Origin: Sisyra terminalis
Taxonomy: Eukaryota > Arthropoda > Insecta > Neuroptera > Sisyridae
DNA length: 64,000 nucleotides
Direction of reading: 5' to 3'
Assembly: GCA_958496175.1 (NCBI GenBank)
Contig: OY292277.1
Coordinates: forward strand, 52,897,050-52,961,049
Positions 48,701 to 54,330 of the stretch are shown here, one piece after another. Below the pieces are notes generated by a model. That model worked only from the letters and a program-made list of their open reading frames with translations, did not search any database and was not told the DNA's origin. Positions within the stretch are counted from its first letter, which is position 1; each line of letters begins with the position of its first letter. A program made the position numbers and the translations under genes.

Positions 48701-51314
48701 CAACCGAAAATATTCCCGACAATCCGTTTGTACCTTAATACATCCAATGTTACGATTGTTTTTACAATTTCAACAATGGTGTTAATAGAATATAAATACA
48801 CTTGAAAAAATCGTCGTTATTATTCTCGTTGTTGCAACAATAGTTAGAAGAGTTAAATTGAAAATTCTATAAGTAAGATCTCGTAAAAAATAGCACCTAG
48901 GTTGTATCATTGTTAGTTTTGGAATATTGCTCAAAAAAAAACGTATATTTGTTGGAAAACTCCAATTTTTTTTTGGTTGAGATCCAAACGAAAACTCAAC
49001 CAATTCAAGCATCTATCTAAAGACCAACACCCGGAAAATTGCCAAAAATTCATTTCTACCTTAAGTTACGATCGTTTTTACAATTTCGACAATGGTATTA
49101 ATAGAATGTAATTACACTTAAACAAATTGTCGTAACTTTCCTTCGAATTGAATAAGAAGGGAATTTTTTTTCGGTACAATATTCTATGGACTAATGCCTT
49201 TATTGCACCGTAACAAATTTTCATCGACTTTTAATTAACTTCTTAATATTAATATTAAGGGCTCAAACCTTCCCAATATTTTTATTTTTTTGTCACCTTG
49301 ATCAATATTTTCGATATATTTTTCAAAAAAAAATCTAATCTAATCTAATATACACTCTTTGCAATATGTTTATTTCCTTCAATTTAAAGAAGACGGTATT
49401 TTGCCATTATTAGCGCAAAAAAAAAATACATTATAATAGCTTTCCGAAAGTTATAGGAGAAATCAATGGATGGCTGGAAAAACAAACACAATTTTTGAGC
49501 CTTTCATTTTCCCCAATCAACAGTAAATGCACATTTCTATTGAGCAATATTTATCGTGAAAAGCTTCCAAAGCTCAGTTCTAGTTTTGGCCAAAACTAAT
49601 AGTTATCCAGCACTTTTCAATCGTTACTGTAATTTCCATTGACCACACCAAATTCAACTTAATAATGCAATAACTTTTCTTTCCAGTGCGATAGGTTGGA
49701 GACTAGGCCTTCAAGTTGTTACTGTGGTGGTATTTTTTACGTTTTTCCTGGGCACATTCTACCGTTCGGCGTCCCTCTACCATCCGCAACGGCGTGCCAT
49801 TCTACACTTGAAAAACCAAAAGCGCAAAATCAAAGACAAGAACAAAGTGGACGATGGACCTCCGTTTTTCGACTTCAGCACATTGCGAAGCAAGACCGTG
49901 CGAATTTTGTTGGTGTCGACCGGCATCAGTGCTTTTGGAATCAACACACCGATTTTCTATTTGGCCCATCAGGCCGAGGAGGAAGGACTGGGCGATACGG
50001 CCGTTCTACTGCAGACGTACCTGGGTCTGGCCTGGACTTTGGGCTGCGTCACGTTTGGCTTGTTGGTCGTGCACAACAATGTGGAGTGCCGAATTGCACG
50101 GCAATATTTGTGCCAAACGGCGGTCTTCATGTGCGGATTGAGCATCCTGGCACTCACCGCCGTCAATGGCAACTATCACGGATATGTGATGTTTGCCTGG
50201 ATCTATGGTTGGTGTGCAGCATGCCCAAATTTTTTCGACAAAATTAATCGAATTTTTCATTCTTTTGAAGGAATCTTTTGCGGAGGCTATCATTATTCAC
50301 TGAAGATGTATACGTACGAAAGAGTACGAGCAAGAAATTTTGCTCGGACTTGGGGTTTCGTTCAATGTTCCCAAGCTATTCCCATTGCAATTGGAGTTCC
50401 AATATCTGGTACGAATTTTTCATTCATGCTTGAAACACTAGTGCCATCTAGTAGACAGTAGCCAAACTATATATTTTATCTTAATCGGACAAAATTGGTT
50501 TTATAAAGAACATATCTTGTGTTAACATTTCCACTTTTATTTGTTCCCAGGTTATATAAACGTGGCCAGTGGTGGAAAGTCTGGATATTATTTTAGTTCC
50601 ACATGCGTTCTAGTCGGAAGTTTGGCGTTATTTTTAATAGATTTACACCGTCGCAACTTATCGAGGCACAAACATACACGTGCCAACGGCACGAAACACT
50701 TATGCGTCGCGGACAATTGTCCCCAACGACGACGACTATCGTTCTCGCAAGAACCGGAAAACGATGCGGGCGCCGCCGTTGCCGGAAGTGGATTCGGCGG
50801 CATTTTCACCGGAGGTGGTCTCGTGGCCAATCCGGGCGGCGGATTCGGAGGAATCATGGGCGGCAAAGGCGCCCAAGGCGACGGAATGCTGGGCAGTGAT
50901 CTGCCGGCGGCTGCCACTCCGACCGATGGTCTTCTACTCGATGGCATCAACGACAAACCGGAACTGACGTGTATATCGGAGGAGGGAATCGCCGACATGG
51001 ATTTGCCGGACAATTTGTTGGACGACTTGGAATATATCGGTGATTGCATTACGTCTTGCAACAAAGTCGAAAACTACTTGATGTTGAGCGAATTTGAAAA
51101 TAATCTGATCGCCGAAATGCCGGTGATTATGGATCGTAAAGGACGGCGATGGTCGTTGGCCAAGTCACGACAATCGAATACACTTCCGGTGGGTGGTGGC
51201 ATTCCGGAAGAATCGGAAAGTGATGTCCCACTGAATGCATCGGCCACTCTCAACAATCCCGTGTTGCCCGGCAACAATCGAGTTATTACCGTAATTGACG
51301 AAGCATCTGTTTAA
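9020..51314 (+). CDS. Monocarboxylate transporter family protein (MCT/SLC16-like, MFS), five coding exons
   Basis: Coding join 9020-9668, 46364-46697, 49687-50207, 50271-50408 and 50551-51314: 2406 bases, 801 residues plus stop. The family comprises 12-helix plasma-membrane carriers of lactate, pyruvate, ketone bodies or, in some members, aromatic amino acids and thyroid hormone; the substrate here is unknown. Residues 1-170 form a long hydrophilic N-terminus (acidic 57-107, then His/Arg-rich). The hallmark PEGGWGW (171-177) opens helix 1. YFKRRRE (296-302), followed by SGSGLG, is the second hallmark, in helix 5. A basic central loop lies around 365-395, and helices 7-12 run from about 398 to 580. 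The C-terminal tail of about 220 residues has a Gly-rich part, then an acidic, probably cytosolic segment. ATG 9020 was chosen for its CCAAAATG context; upstream in-frame codons offer no ATG. Splice phases are 1, 2, 1, 1. Family assignment is firm; orthology within it is not. Confidence 0.93.
9688..9695. repeat. Target-site duplication, left copy (TTACACCC)
   Basis: An exact 8-bp match to 11343-11350. The two copies bracket the composite fold-back element. Confidence 0.85.
9696..11342. mobile_element. Composite fold-back element, lineage 2, 1647 bp
   Basis: The left end TAAACTAGGCCAAAA and the right end GGCCCAGTCTA are inverted. Each has the GAGCCCTTAATATTAAT-type box about 100 bp inside. 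The interior alternates direct and inverted sub-arms with repeated CTCTACAAAAAAGG-type boxes, for example near 9932, 10101, 10530 and 10960. A Penelope-like relic of about 160 bp interrupts it near 10141-10300. Flanked by a perfect 8-bp duplication. It begins only 27 bp after the exon-1 donor site. Confidence 0.85.
10164..10212 (+). ncRNA. Minimal type-I hammerhead ribozyme motif (Penelope-like element relic)
   Basis: Stem I TTATTAC (10164-10170) pairs with GTAATAA (10206-10212). The conserved core CTGATGA is at 10171-10177. Stem II GACAGT (10179-10184) pairs with ACTGTC (10190-10195). GAAA is at 10196-10199. A two-pair stem III leads to the expected cleavage triplet GTC (10203-10205). Very short stem III is the known design of hammerheads in Penelope-like retroelements. 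The surrounding ~160 bp is a relic without a reverse transcriptase. Cleavage activity is inferred. Confidence 0.75.
11343..11350. repeat. Target-site duplication, right copy (TTACACCC)
   Basis: Matches 9688-9695 exactly and marks the right boundary of the composite fold-back element. Confidence 0.85.
11351..12451. other. Intron sequence without recognised repeats
   Basis: Contains a short TA microsatellite near 11876-11900 and moderately complex DNA at 11580-11830 and 11930-12170. No coding exon was recognised. Confidence 0.45.
12452..12906. mobile_element. Fold-back element, lineage 4, left half only
   Basis: Starts TAGACTGATTC and carries GAAAGCTCTTAATATTAATA and GATCTACAAAAAAGGTCTCG, matching the complete copy at 57346-58347. 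Similarity ends near 12906, so the right arm is missing. Confidence 0.8.
12907..13719. other. AT-rich intron sequence, weak internal repetition
   Basis: Phrases such as TTAACCCTTA recur near 13150-13680, suggesting an older extension of the tandem repeat that follows, but no clean unit can be drawn. Confidence 0.4.
13720..14510. repeat. Diverged tandem duplication, unit ~415 bp
   Basis: The block from AGTGCTTCTCAAATTTTAAA (about 13739) recurs from AATGCTACTCAAACTTTAAA (about 14151). Both copies contain GGTTCCCCTCCTCCTTTATC and AAAAATCATGAT. Each unit also has two related half-units around a TCATTGCTTT phrase. Confidence 0.8.
14511..16559. other. Intron sequence, no feature recognised
   Basis: AT-rich. 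A more complex, slightly GC-richer patch lies at 15215-15480 and could be regulatory, but nothing specific supports that. No coding exon or element ends were seen. Confidence 0.4.
16560..18500. repeat. Degenerate array carrying a recurrent CCAGAAGATGATGTCCACGT box
   Basis: A GC-richer box of about 20 bp, related to CCAGAAGATGATGTCCACGT and often followed by a CTCCAGGT phrase, appears about ten times in both orientations (near 16710, 17010, 17275, 17420, 17620, 17755, 17850, 18075, 18325). The segment 17790-17990 is repeated directly at about 18245-18470. This looks like an old multi-copy repeat. Open frames crossing it (for example 17673-17936) are not convincing genes. Confidence 0.65.
18668..18675. 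repeat. Target-site duplication GTCTAATG (left)
   Basis: Identical to 18884-18891, flanking the hAT-type element. Confidence 0.85.
18676..18883. mobile_element. hAT-type MITE, 208 bp
   Basis: Imperfect inverted ends: CAGCGGTTCCAAACC at the left, and a right end whose reverse complement starts CATTGTTTCTCAAC. Exact 8-bp target duplication. Subterminal GCGGACCCCC and GGGGTCCGCGG are typical of non-autonomous hAT elements. No transposase is encoded. Confidence 0.88.
18892..20535. other. Intron sequence, mostly non-repetitive
   Basis: The 19300-20060 part is less AT-rich and has no detected repeat, making it a possible regulatory stretch. No exon was recognised. Confidence 0.4.
20536..22360. 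mobile_element. Large palindromic element (~1.8 kb) with a nested fold-back fragment
   Basis: Arms of about 750 bp are inverted: CCAACATGTTGGTAGTTCAA, AGGCGCAGAC and TCAGGCCCTATTTGTCC on the left have reverse complements near 22130-22310. The spacer holds a piece of lineage 1 at 21341-21605. No clear target duplication was found. Open frames within the arms are by-products. Confidence 0.85.
21341..21605. mobile_element. Fold-back element, lineage 1, right-arm fragment
   Basis: From TTTGTAGAGCGTTTGATTCT to the terminal AAAAATCACCCTA, equal to one outer arm of lineage 1. It lies in the spacer of the larger palindrome, so it arrived later or was captured there. Confidence 0.85.
22361..23654. 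other. Intron sequence, no repeat recognised
   Basis: A more complex, less AT-rich patch at 22840-23080 stands out. The longest opposite-strand frame (23153-23482, 109 codons) has no recognisable motif and overlaps a frame on the other strand. Confidence 0.4.
23655..24600 (+). repeat. Left arm of a 6-kb inverted-repeat structure
   Basis: From AAAATTTCCCGAGTTT onward it matches the reverse complement of 28900-29738, sharing CCTCTCCCGTACTGTTTGAC / TTTGACTAGCCTGCCCT, CAAAAATGTCAAG-type blocks and a TTTGGCTCAAAATAATTTTG phrase. Identity is only moderate. The coding segment visible in the right arm is broken here. Confidence 0.7.
24625..25400 (+). pseudogene. Jockey-type LINE reverse transcriptase, 3' fragment, inactive
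   Basis: The reading frames match the end of an insect Jockey-clade reverse transcriptase: VLYCIYTADFP, then LTTYAGSNPLQATKNLQ, then (after a frameshift near 24790) KINKEKCG, VTFTLNKKNCPP, RYLGFYLDSHLIW, LRPIWTYGAELWG and QSKCLRRI, ending in RRLKRRWP after another frameshift near 25302. The catalytic DD motif expected between TTYA and GSNP is deleted, and the 5' part is missing. This is a dead, 5'-truncated copy. The element continues as a 3' untranslated tail to a poly-A run at about 25562. Confidence 0.88.
25401..25562 (+). mobile_element. 3' tail and poly-A end of the Jockey LINE
   Basis: Non-coding tail after the RRLKRRWP remnant, ending in AATAAATAAAAAAAAA at 25546-25561. This end is typical of target-primed retrotransposition. 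Confidence 0.7.
25617..25664 (-). ncRNA. Second hammerhead ribozyme motif, same Penelope-like family
   Basis: On the minus strand: CTGATGA (25652-25658), a weaker stem II built from GATAG and CTGTT with G-U pairs, GAAA (25630-25633), and cleavage triplet GTC (25624-25626). Stem I keeps about four pairs (TTAC with GTAA). The GAAACGCGTCGTAATA block equals that of 10196-10211. Stem II differs in sequence but can still pair, which supports a conserved structure. Confidence 0.65.
26107..27251 (+). mobile_element. Non-autonomous Helitron, 1145 bp
   Basis: The 5' end TC followed by ATATATATAAATTGCC, and the 3' end CTAG (27248-27251), preceded by a perfect hairpin GTTGC-GAAT-GCAAC (27225-27238) nine bases upstream. 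The host bases are A on the left and T on the right, as expected for insertion between A and T. No Rep/helicase frame remains. A stretch near 26450 (AAATTTCGATTGT) recurs near 27160. Confidence 0.78.
27427..27651 (+). CDS. Short open frame, 74 residues, unknown
   Basis: ATG at 27427 opens a basic hydrophilic frame that begins PRKINHLYTKALKIRN and ends ITILWRDI before the stop. Codon content is more protein-like than most frames in this AT-rich DNA, but no motif is recognised. It sits inside the 6-kb inverted-repeat structure, so it may be a remnant of a mobile-element gene. Expression is unknown. Confidence 0.2.
   Translation: MPRKINHLYTKALKIRNMRQSFVTSTDKYSSPICLGEHNIKVSKLQRSNKAYESFKKNKQEDKRHTITILWRDI
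27768..27801. repeat. (TA)n microsatellite
   Basis: An almost pure run of alternating A and T, about 34 bases. Confidence 0.9.
27914..28132 (+). CDS. Short open frame, ~72 residues, unknown
   Basis: A frame open to the stop at 28132, including RQLANQVHKSFFNHNN and LHSPEMINDYLPSTKGEN. The first codon here is TTG rather than ATG, so it may be an internal piece of a longer decayed gene with the preceding frame. No family is recognised. Confidence 0.2.
   Translation: MLKEKFSKEHIGGYKFIILKIIQRQLANQVHKSFFNHNNIEFINLHSPEMINDYLPSTKGENFLVLRMTDVI
28900..29738 (-). repeat. Right arm of the 6-kb inverted-repeat structure
   Basis: The reverse complement matches 23655-24600 in order over most of its length, ending in CTCGGGAAATTTTAA. 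Either the two ends of one large decayed element or two opposite insertions of one family. Confidence 0.7.
29502..29702 (-). pseudogene. C-terminal coding remnant of an unidentified mobile-element protein
   Basis: A 66-codon open stretch on the minus strand, without ATG, ends at the stop 29502-29504. It includes KKDNEEADGLGKAFMDPELA, then KSDNQMDWDNYPGG, and ends KFSVDMTKELLKEYNKDL. The composition is protein-like (charged, amphipathic end). The homologous left arm retains only traces around MTKKLLRKYKK and stop codons. The family is not recognised. An adjacent minus-strand frame (29738-29950) with LFGRLVEAVNDTISSLRRG may be part of the same gene. Confidence 0.4.
29739..31639. other. AT-rich intron sequence, no feature recognised
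   Basis: Homopolymer-rich sequence with weak internal similarity between 31250-31420 and 31480-31640 (phrases GAACAAAA, ATATTAA, AACAGTAG). No gene or element end was identified. Confidence 0.4.
31640..33830. promoter_or_regulatory. Repeat-poor intron island, candidate cis-regulatory DNA
   Basis: About 2.2 kb without any of the window's repeat families and with patches of higher complexity and GC content: 32090-32130, 32430-32700, 32960-33060, 33220-33700. Motif-like words include CACCTG followed by TAATTAATTG near 32463 and AATTAATTGCAATTAC near 33362, E-box and homeodomain-like sites. No exon structure was found. Function is inferred only from the contrast with the surrounding transposon-rich intron. 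Confidence 0.3.
34050..34120 (+). pseudogene. Tc1-like transposase fragment, part 1
   Basis: The + strand reads VKHPTSVTVWSCISTKG and, after a frame change, GRLYI. This matches the central Tc1-family segment that precedes the EGTM motif. It is cut at GGTTATACAT by a fold-back element end. Confidence 0.75.
34121..34182. mobile_element. Fold-back element, lineage 1, short left-end fragment
   Basis: TTAGGGTGATTTTTTTTTGA, then GGTCCCATCGTGAAATTATG: the outermost 60 bp of lineage 1, then an abrupt switch into inverted transposase sequence. Confidence 0.8.
34185..34471 (-). pseudogene. Tc1-like transposase fragment, part 2 (inverted)
   Basis: The minus strand reads VEGTMRQNQYIQVLETRLLP, QIKEWFPEENLIFMQNRAP and, after a frameshift, KAKKVMDFFKNSNINV, SSWPGNSPDANPI and IFLGHCEE. 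These are the C-terminal Tc1 motifs. The second catalytic Asp (family QDNAP) is lost (QNRAP). Part 1 ends at RLYI and part 2 starts at VEGTM, which are neighbours in the family, so this piece has been inverted relative to part 1. Confidence 0.82.
34474..35211. mobile_element. Fold-back element, lineage 1, left and central part of a chimera
   Basis: A near-complete lineage-1 element from TAGGGTGATTTT through both CGGTGTGAG blocks to AACTTTCAGAGATTTTTTTT. There its right terminus is replaced by lineage-2 sequence starting TGCGTCAATGCTGTC. A lineage-1/lineage-2 fusion at a poly-T stretch. Confidence 0.85.
35212..36022. mobile_element. Fold-back element, lineage 2, right part of the chimera
   Basis: Begins inside lineage 2 and ends with the proper right terminus GGCCCAGTCTA. 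CTCTACAAAAAA boxes lie at 35281 and 35462 and their inverted counterparts near 35610 and 35785, spaced about 175-180 bp. Confidence 0.85.
36023..38927. other. AT-rich intron sequence, no feature recognised
   Basis: Many A and T runs. Overlapping frames on both strands at 36440-36811 (up to 123 codons) have no recognised motif. Short related phrases (CAACCTGTTGAT with CATAGATTATAATTT at 37500 and 38460) hint at an old duplication. Confidence 0.4.
38928..38935. repeat. Target-site duplication ATCTAGAT (left)
   Basis: Identical to 39248-39255. Confidence 0.85.
38936..39247. mobile_element. hAT-type MITE, 312 bp
   Basis: Ends CAGTGATTCCCAAAGTGG and TTTGGGGAACTCTG are inverted. Internal AAGGGGTCTACG repeats lie near both ends. 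Exact 8-bp target duplication. No transposase. A different subfamily from 18676-18883. Confidence 0.9.
39256..40896. other. Intron sequence; 39360-40100 repeat-poor
   Basis: 39360-40100 has higher complexity and no repeat-family match and could be regulatory. The rest is AT-rich with nothing recognised. Short frames at 39961-40149 and 40673-40864 are unconvincing. Confidence 0.4.
40897..41128. mobile_element. Small palindrome with a hammerhead-like core
   Basis: Inverted arms (AAAAATATTCGTGACG at the left, reverse complement at 41113-41128) share GATCCAAACTACTTGATGA. Each arm encodes CTGAGGA, a hairpin (GATTG...CAATC) and GAAA, the hammerhead order, but no good cleavage triplet or stem I is seen. 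Confidence 0.7.
41129..43260. repeat. Diverged tandem repeat, unit ~0.88-0.94 kb, ~2.3 copies
   Basis: The landmark AAGATAT...CACTAGAAAATAGAGG occurs at about 41198, 42073 and 43011. Each unit has CCTAATTGAATTCAT or a close variant, GATCTTAGCCTTAAGAA and GACATCAATTTCCGGCC (first two copies). Indels have changed the period. Frames such as 42304-42528 are internal to the repeat. Confidence 0.85.
43261..44005. other. Intron sequence with a short fold-back end fragment
   Basis: 43330-43480 is more complex, followed by an AAT microsatellite near 43466. At 43763-43800 a lone TTAGGGTGGGTCAAAAAAA end of lineage 3 occurs without its partner. Confidence 0.5.
44006..44379. mobile_element. pogo-like MITE, truncated copy
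   Basis: Begins AGTGGACCCCCGATAATCCG and follows the full copy at 56378-56981 as far as AAATTTGACATATACAT, where the lineage-3 fold-back element starts. No continuation is visible after that element, so the right half is lost. Confidence 0.8.
44380..45738. mobile_element. Fold-back element, lineage 3, 1359 bp
   Basis: TAGTGTGGGTC at the left and GACCCACCCTA at the right. The arms contain GAGCTCTTAATTTTAATAGG, GATCCTCCGCATCGCAG, and GCTCTACAAAAAAGGTATTC (44610) and GCTCTATAAAAATGG (44788), mirrored near 45320 and 45495. The AT-rich centre lies at about 44950-45180. Nearly the same length and sequence as 52968-54323. Target duplication not clear. Confidence 0.9.
45739..46363. other. End of intron 1, no repeat recognised
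   Basis: The acceptor region ends in TTCTTGTGTTTGGTTGCAG. The pyrimidine tract is interrupted by G residues. Confidence 0.5.
46364..46697 (+). CDS. Transporter exon 2: helices 2-5
   Basis: Codes for residues 217-328 (partial codons at both ends). Contains WLGAMSTGVALLVSPVTIAF (helix 2), the CRRKSTR loop, helix 3, and YFKRRRE with SGSGLG, the second MCT hallmark. Strong donor ATTAG|GTAAGT. GC-rich, clearly protein-biased third positions. Confidence 0.95.
46839..47164. mobile_element. Palindromic element with two opposed hammerhead-like motifs
   Basis: Arms of about 100 bp (left 46839-46940, right 47055-47164) share AATTGTGGGCAATAAGGAC and GACGAAACGTGGGCGATAA. In the right arm, CTGAAGA (47067-47073), the hairpin GTCAG/CTGAC and GAAA (47091-47094) occur in hammerhead order, with ATTTTGATC able to pair with GATAAAAT. 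The cleavage triplet is GGC, so self-cleavage is unlikely. Confidence 0.75.
47165..47750. other. Intron 2 sequence, no feature recognised
   Basis: AT-rich single-copy-looking DNA between two palindromes. Confidence 0.4.
47751..48153. mobile_element. Near-perfect palindrome, ~403 bp
   Basis: Arms of about 165 bp: ATATCCAAAAATCACCCTAA at the left mirrors TTAGGGTGCTTTTTGGATAT at the right. The arms are almost identical, separated by a ~70-bp spacer. High arm identity suggests a recent insertion or gene conversion. Confidence 0.85.
48590..49140. repeat. Diverged direct duplication, offset ~320 bp
   Basis: The segment with GGTTGAGATACAAACGAAAA at about 48652, through TTTTTACAATTTCAACAATG, recurs from about 48974, both ending in a GTTAATAGAAT/ATTAATAGAAT phrase. 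Confidence 0.8.
49225..49346. mobile_element. Fold-back element, lineage 2, right-end fragment
   Basis: CTTAATATTAATATTAAGGG, CTCAAACCTTCCCAATAT and TTTTCGATATATTTTTCAAA match the outer right arm of lineage 2. The terminal GGCCCAGTCTA is replaced by repeated CTAAT. Confidence 0.7.
49687..50207 (+). CDS. Transporter exon 3: helix 6, central loop, helices 7-9
   Basis: Codes for residues 328-502 (partial codons at ends). IGWRLGLQ opens helix 6. A basic loop (QKRKIKDKNK near 372-381) separates the two halves of the carrier. SKTVRILLVSTGISAFG begins helix 7. Acceptor TTTCTTTCCAG|TGCGATAGG. Confidence 0.95.
50208..50270 (+). other. Intron 3, 63 bp, frame-preserving and stop-free
   Basis: Donor ATG|GTTGGT, acceptor TTTTGAAG|GAATC. 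Removal joins IYG to IFCGGYHYSL, the conserved family sequence. The intron has 21 in-frame codons without a stop, so retention would insert 21 residues beginning WCAACPNFF. A TTAAT branch-like word lies near 50244. Confidence 0.85.
50271..50408 (+). CDS. Transporter exon 4: helices 10-11
   Basis: Codes for residues 502-548 (partial codons at ends). SLKMYTYERVRARNFARTWG is the well-conserved MCT segment between helices 10 and 11. Donor ATCTG|GTACGA. Confidence 0.93.
50409..50550 (+). other. Intron 4 of the transporter, 142 bp, phase 1
   Basis: GTACGA to TTTGTTCCCAG. Contains stop codons. Splicing joins PISG to YINVASG. Confidence 0.92.
50551..51314 (+). CDS. Transporter exon 5: helix 12 and C-terminal tail
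   Basis: Codes for residues 548-801 and TAA at 51312-51314. GYYFSSTCVLVGSLALFLID is helix 12, followed by basic DLHRRNLSRHKH. The tail is Gly-rich (about 621-652), then carries an acidic segment with GIADMDLPDNLLDDLEY, then KGRRWSLAKSR, a possible phosphorylation site context. GC content is far above the flanks. Confidence 0.95.
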
Positions 51315-52967
51315 GTCTTACCTCCCCCCCCTACTATCGTTGCATAAAAACCTCAATTTTTTTCGAATTGAAATCCTAAATTTCCACTTACAATTGATTG
51401 ATTTGTCAAATTTTTTATATTAAGTAAACATTATTGTACTTAGAAACGCAGTTAATTTGAATTCATTTGTATTATGCAACAATGGTTTAAGACTCAAAAG
51501 CTTCAACAACGACTGCATTGCATATTTAAAGTCAACAATTTTCTTCAATTAGTCAAAAAAATTATCTTTTGTTTAACAATCCGGTCATTTTTTTGACAAA
51601 AGCTTTTTCAAATTTAAAAAGTGGAATTTTTACAATTTTTCATGGTATTTCTAAAAATTTCCCACAGAAATGTGATTTTTAATTAAAGTATACGAAAGTT
51701 GAAGTATTACTCGGGGAATTATAACAGCAGAAAAATTCGATGGATAATTTATTTGAATCGAATGCACCAGAGTTTTCCAATTTTAAATTGCAATTGCAAA
51801 CAAATTTTTTAACGTATACTTCGACTTACGTACTTAAGAAAGAGGAGATTTAAAATATCAAATGATTGACACCACTTTGGCAAAGTTTTTTCCCAGAAAA
51901 TTCAAGAAAATGACCGAAAATCTTCATCACTTTTTTTTTTTTAATTTTATACTTGCTTTATTCAAAAATACTTTCCTAAAAAAAAAATAATCCATTTTAA
52001 GAAACTGATTACAGTTTTCTTGACGTTCATGTGAAGTGCATAGTGCAACCAAATTTGTAAAAGCCTCAACAATATCTCGAGAATTTTCTACGTCTTTTCC
52101 ATCTTTGGGACTGCAAATAAAATATACTTCCATGCACTTAAGTAATTAAAATCCATTGGTTCTCTTTATCATTGAATTATAACCATTGACTTATAAAGAA
52201 AATCACTGCCGCATAAATATTTCGGTCTTCAATATATTTAGCTTCGGATCACAATTAATTTCTTAAGATATTCCGACAATAAAAGCATTGAACGATCCAT
52301 GAAATATTTATTTATTTAGTATCCAAATTTGGTTTGGACCAATTTGAAATAAACGATTGATCGACATATAACGTTGCTGCTCATTTATTTATTTATTTAA
52401 CAATGTATTTTAATAACAATTAAATAAACCTAGTTCTTCAAATAGTTCATATGTATAATGAAGAATTATCCGTCTAAAGTATAAAATAAAATACCTAATA
52501 ATAAATCAATTATTTTTATCGATGTAATTATTGACTATGTATTGACATTTTAATACCTAAATATTGATAAGAAATTATTGACCGTTGGAATTTATGAGAA
52601 AAGGGAATGAGATTGTTTGCAGAGAGAAAATATTTTATGGTATTTTTAATAAATAATTTATTATGAAACACGGAAATATAATATTTTTAAAGAAGTAAGA
52701 TTTGCTTACTCTTCAAATCAGTATTATACCATTTAAATGAATAAATATTTATTATTTGATTTGCTTGTGATATTTACTATGGAATTCCATTTTCTTTTTT
52801 TTCAGGAAAATGCCTTCTTACTAACCAATATTCACTAATAACATTCACTACCAATATTCAAAAATCTAGACTCTTAATTTCTGTTATTTTGACGCGAGTC
52901 ATAATTTATAGTCATAATTTAGACCGACTTTATTCACCTTGGCGATATTTTTTATTTATCTATAGAT
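51315..52967. other. 3' region of the transporter and intergenic DNA
   Basis: Candidate poly-A signals are ATTAAA at 51682-51687 and AATAAA at 52116-52121 and 52278-52283. The true end of the transcript cannot be chosen from sequence. No other gene was recognised. Confidence 0.4.
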
Positions 52968-54323
52968 TAGGGTGGGTCAAAAAAATCGATTATTTTTTTT
53001 TTTGCAAGTGACGCGGAAAAATGTGTTGCTAGACACCTTTAAAAAATTCTCACCAAGTATGAGCTCTTAATTTTAATAGGAAGATCCTCCGCATCGCAGT
53101 TTTGTATTTTTTTCTCAGTCCAATAGAAAAAAATTCATACCTCATCATTTATCGATTGTACAGAAAAATGTTTTGAAAGAATTTTGTAGGAAATTAAACG
53201 CTCTACAAAAAAGGTATTGTATATTTTTTCCGTAAGTCTCACCATTTGAAAGATATTAAGGATTTAATTTTGATTATTTTAAGACAAATTTCATTTTTGT
53301 TTATGAATTTTATAACTCGACAATAAATGACTCTTATACAATGCGCAATAGAAATTTTTGTTGGAAATTAACTGCTCTATAAAAAAGGTTTCTTGTGTTT
53401 TGGCGATTAAATTAACCGTTCAAAAGATATTCATCATCAAACTTTCATGTGTACGGGTTTTAAAAGTTTTGGATGAGATATTCGAAAAATTTTCAATTTA
53501 ATTTATAATTTTTGAGAAAACTTACACGAATTTTAGTTTTTATCAACTGAGAAACTTCAAAATATTTTTCAAGTTTTTTTTTTATGCTTTAGTATATTTG
53601 CCTCCATTTAAAAAAAAAATAAATTGTACATTATTTATCGCTTAGTTAAATATTTATTAATAAAAAAAGTAAAATTTTCATTATACATATATTATGATAT
53701 ATTTCAGTATAAAAAAAAAACTTAAAAAATATTTTGAAGTTTCTCAGATGATAAAAATTAAAATTCGAGTAAATTTTCTCAAAAATTATAAATCAAATTG
53801 AAATTTTTCGAATATCTCATCGAAAACTTTTAAAATCCGTACACATGAAAGTTTAATGATGAATATCTTTTAAACGGTTAATTTAATCGCCAAAACATAA
53901 GAAACCATTTTTATAGAACAGTTAATTTCCAACAAAAATTTGTATTGCGCATTGTATAAAAGTCATTTATTGTCGAGTTATAAAATTCATAAACACAATG
54001 AAATTTGTCTTAAAATAATCAAAATTAAATCCTTAATATCTTTCAAATGGTGAGGTTTACGGAAAAAATATAAGATACCTTTTTTGTAGAGCATTTAATT
54101 TCCTAAGAAAAATTTTCAGAACATTTTTCTGTACACTCGATAAATGATGAGGTATGAATTTTTTTCTATTGGACTGAGAAAAAAATACAAAACTGCGATG
54201 CGGAGGATCTTCCTATTAAAATTAAGAGCTCATACTTGGTGAGAATTTTTTTAAGGTGTCTAGCAACCCATTTTTCCGCATCACTAGTAAAAAAAAATAA
54301 TCGATTTTTTTGACCCACCCTTG
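52968..54323. mobile_element. Fold-back element, lineage 3, 1356 bp, second copy
   Basis: TAGGGTGGGTC to GACCCACCCTTG. Same box layout as 44380-45738: CTCTACAAAAAAGGTATTG near 53201, CTCTATAAAAAAGG near 53373, and mirror images near 53910 and 54080. Flanked by TATAGAT (52961-52967 and 54324-54330), which extends to a 7-of-8 match. Confidence 0.92.
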
Positions 54324-54330
54324 TATAGAT

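Larger units (their letters stand above)
46698..49686 (+). other. Intron 2 of the transporter, 2989 bp, phase 2
   Basis: GTAAGT to TTTCTTTCCAG. Holds palindromes at 46839-47164 and 47751-48153, a tandem duplication at 48590-49140 and a fold-back fragment at 49225-49346. Confidence 0.92.

Noticed and set aside
49696..51277. Many frames of 67-183 codons on both strands across exons 3-5
   Set aside because: GC-rich coding DNA opens other frames. None contains a family motif, whereas the transporter frame is continuous through four splice junctions.
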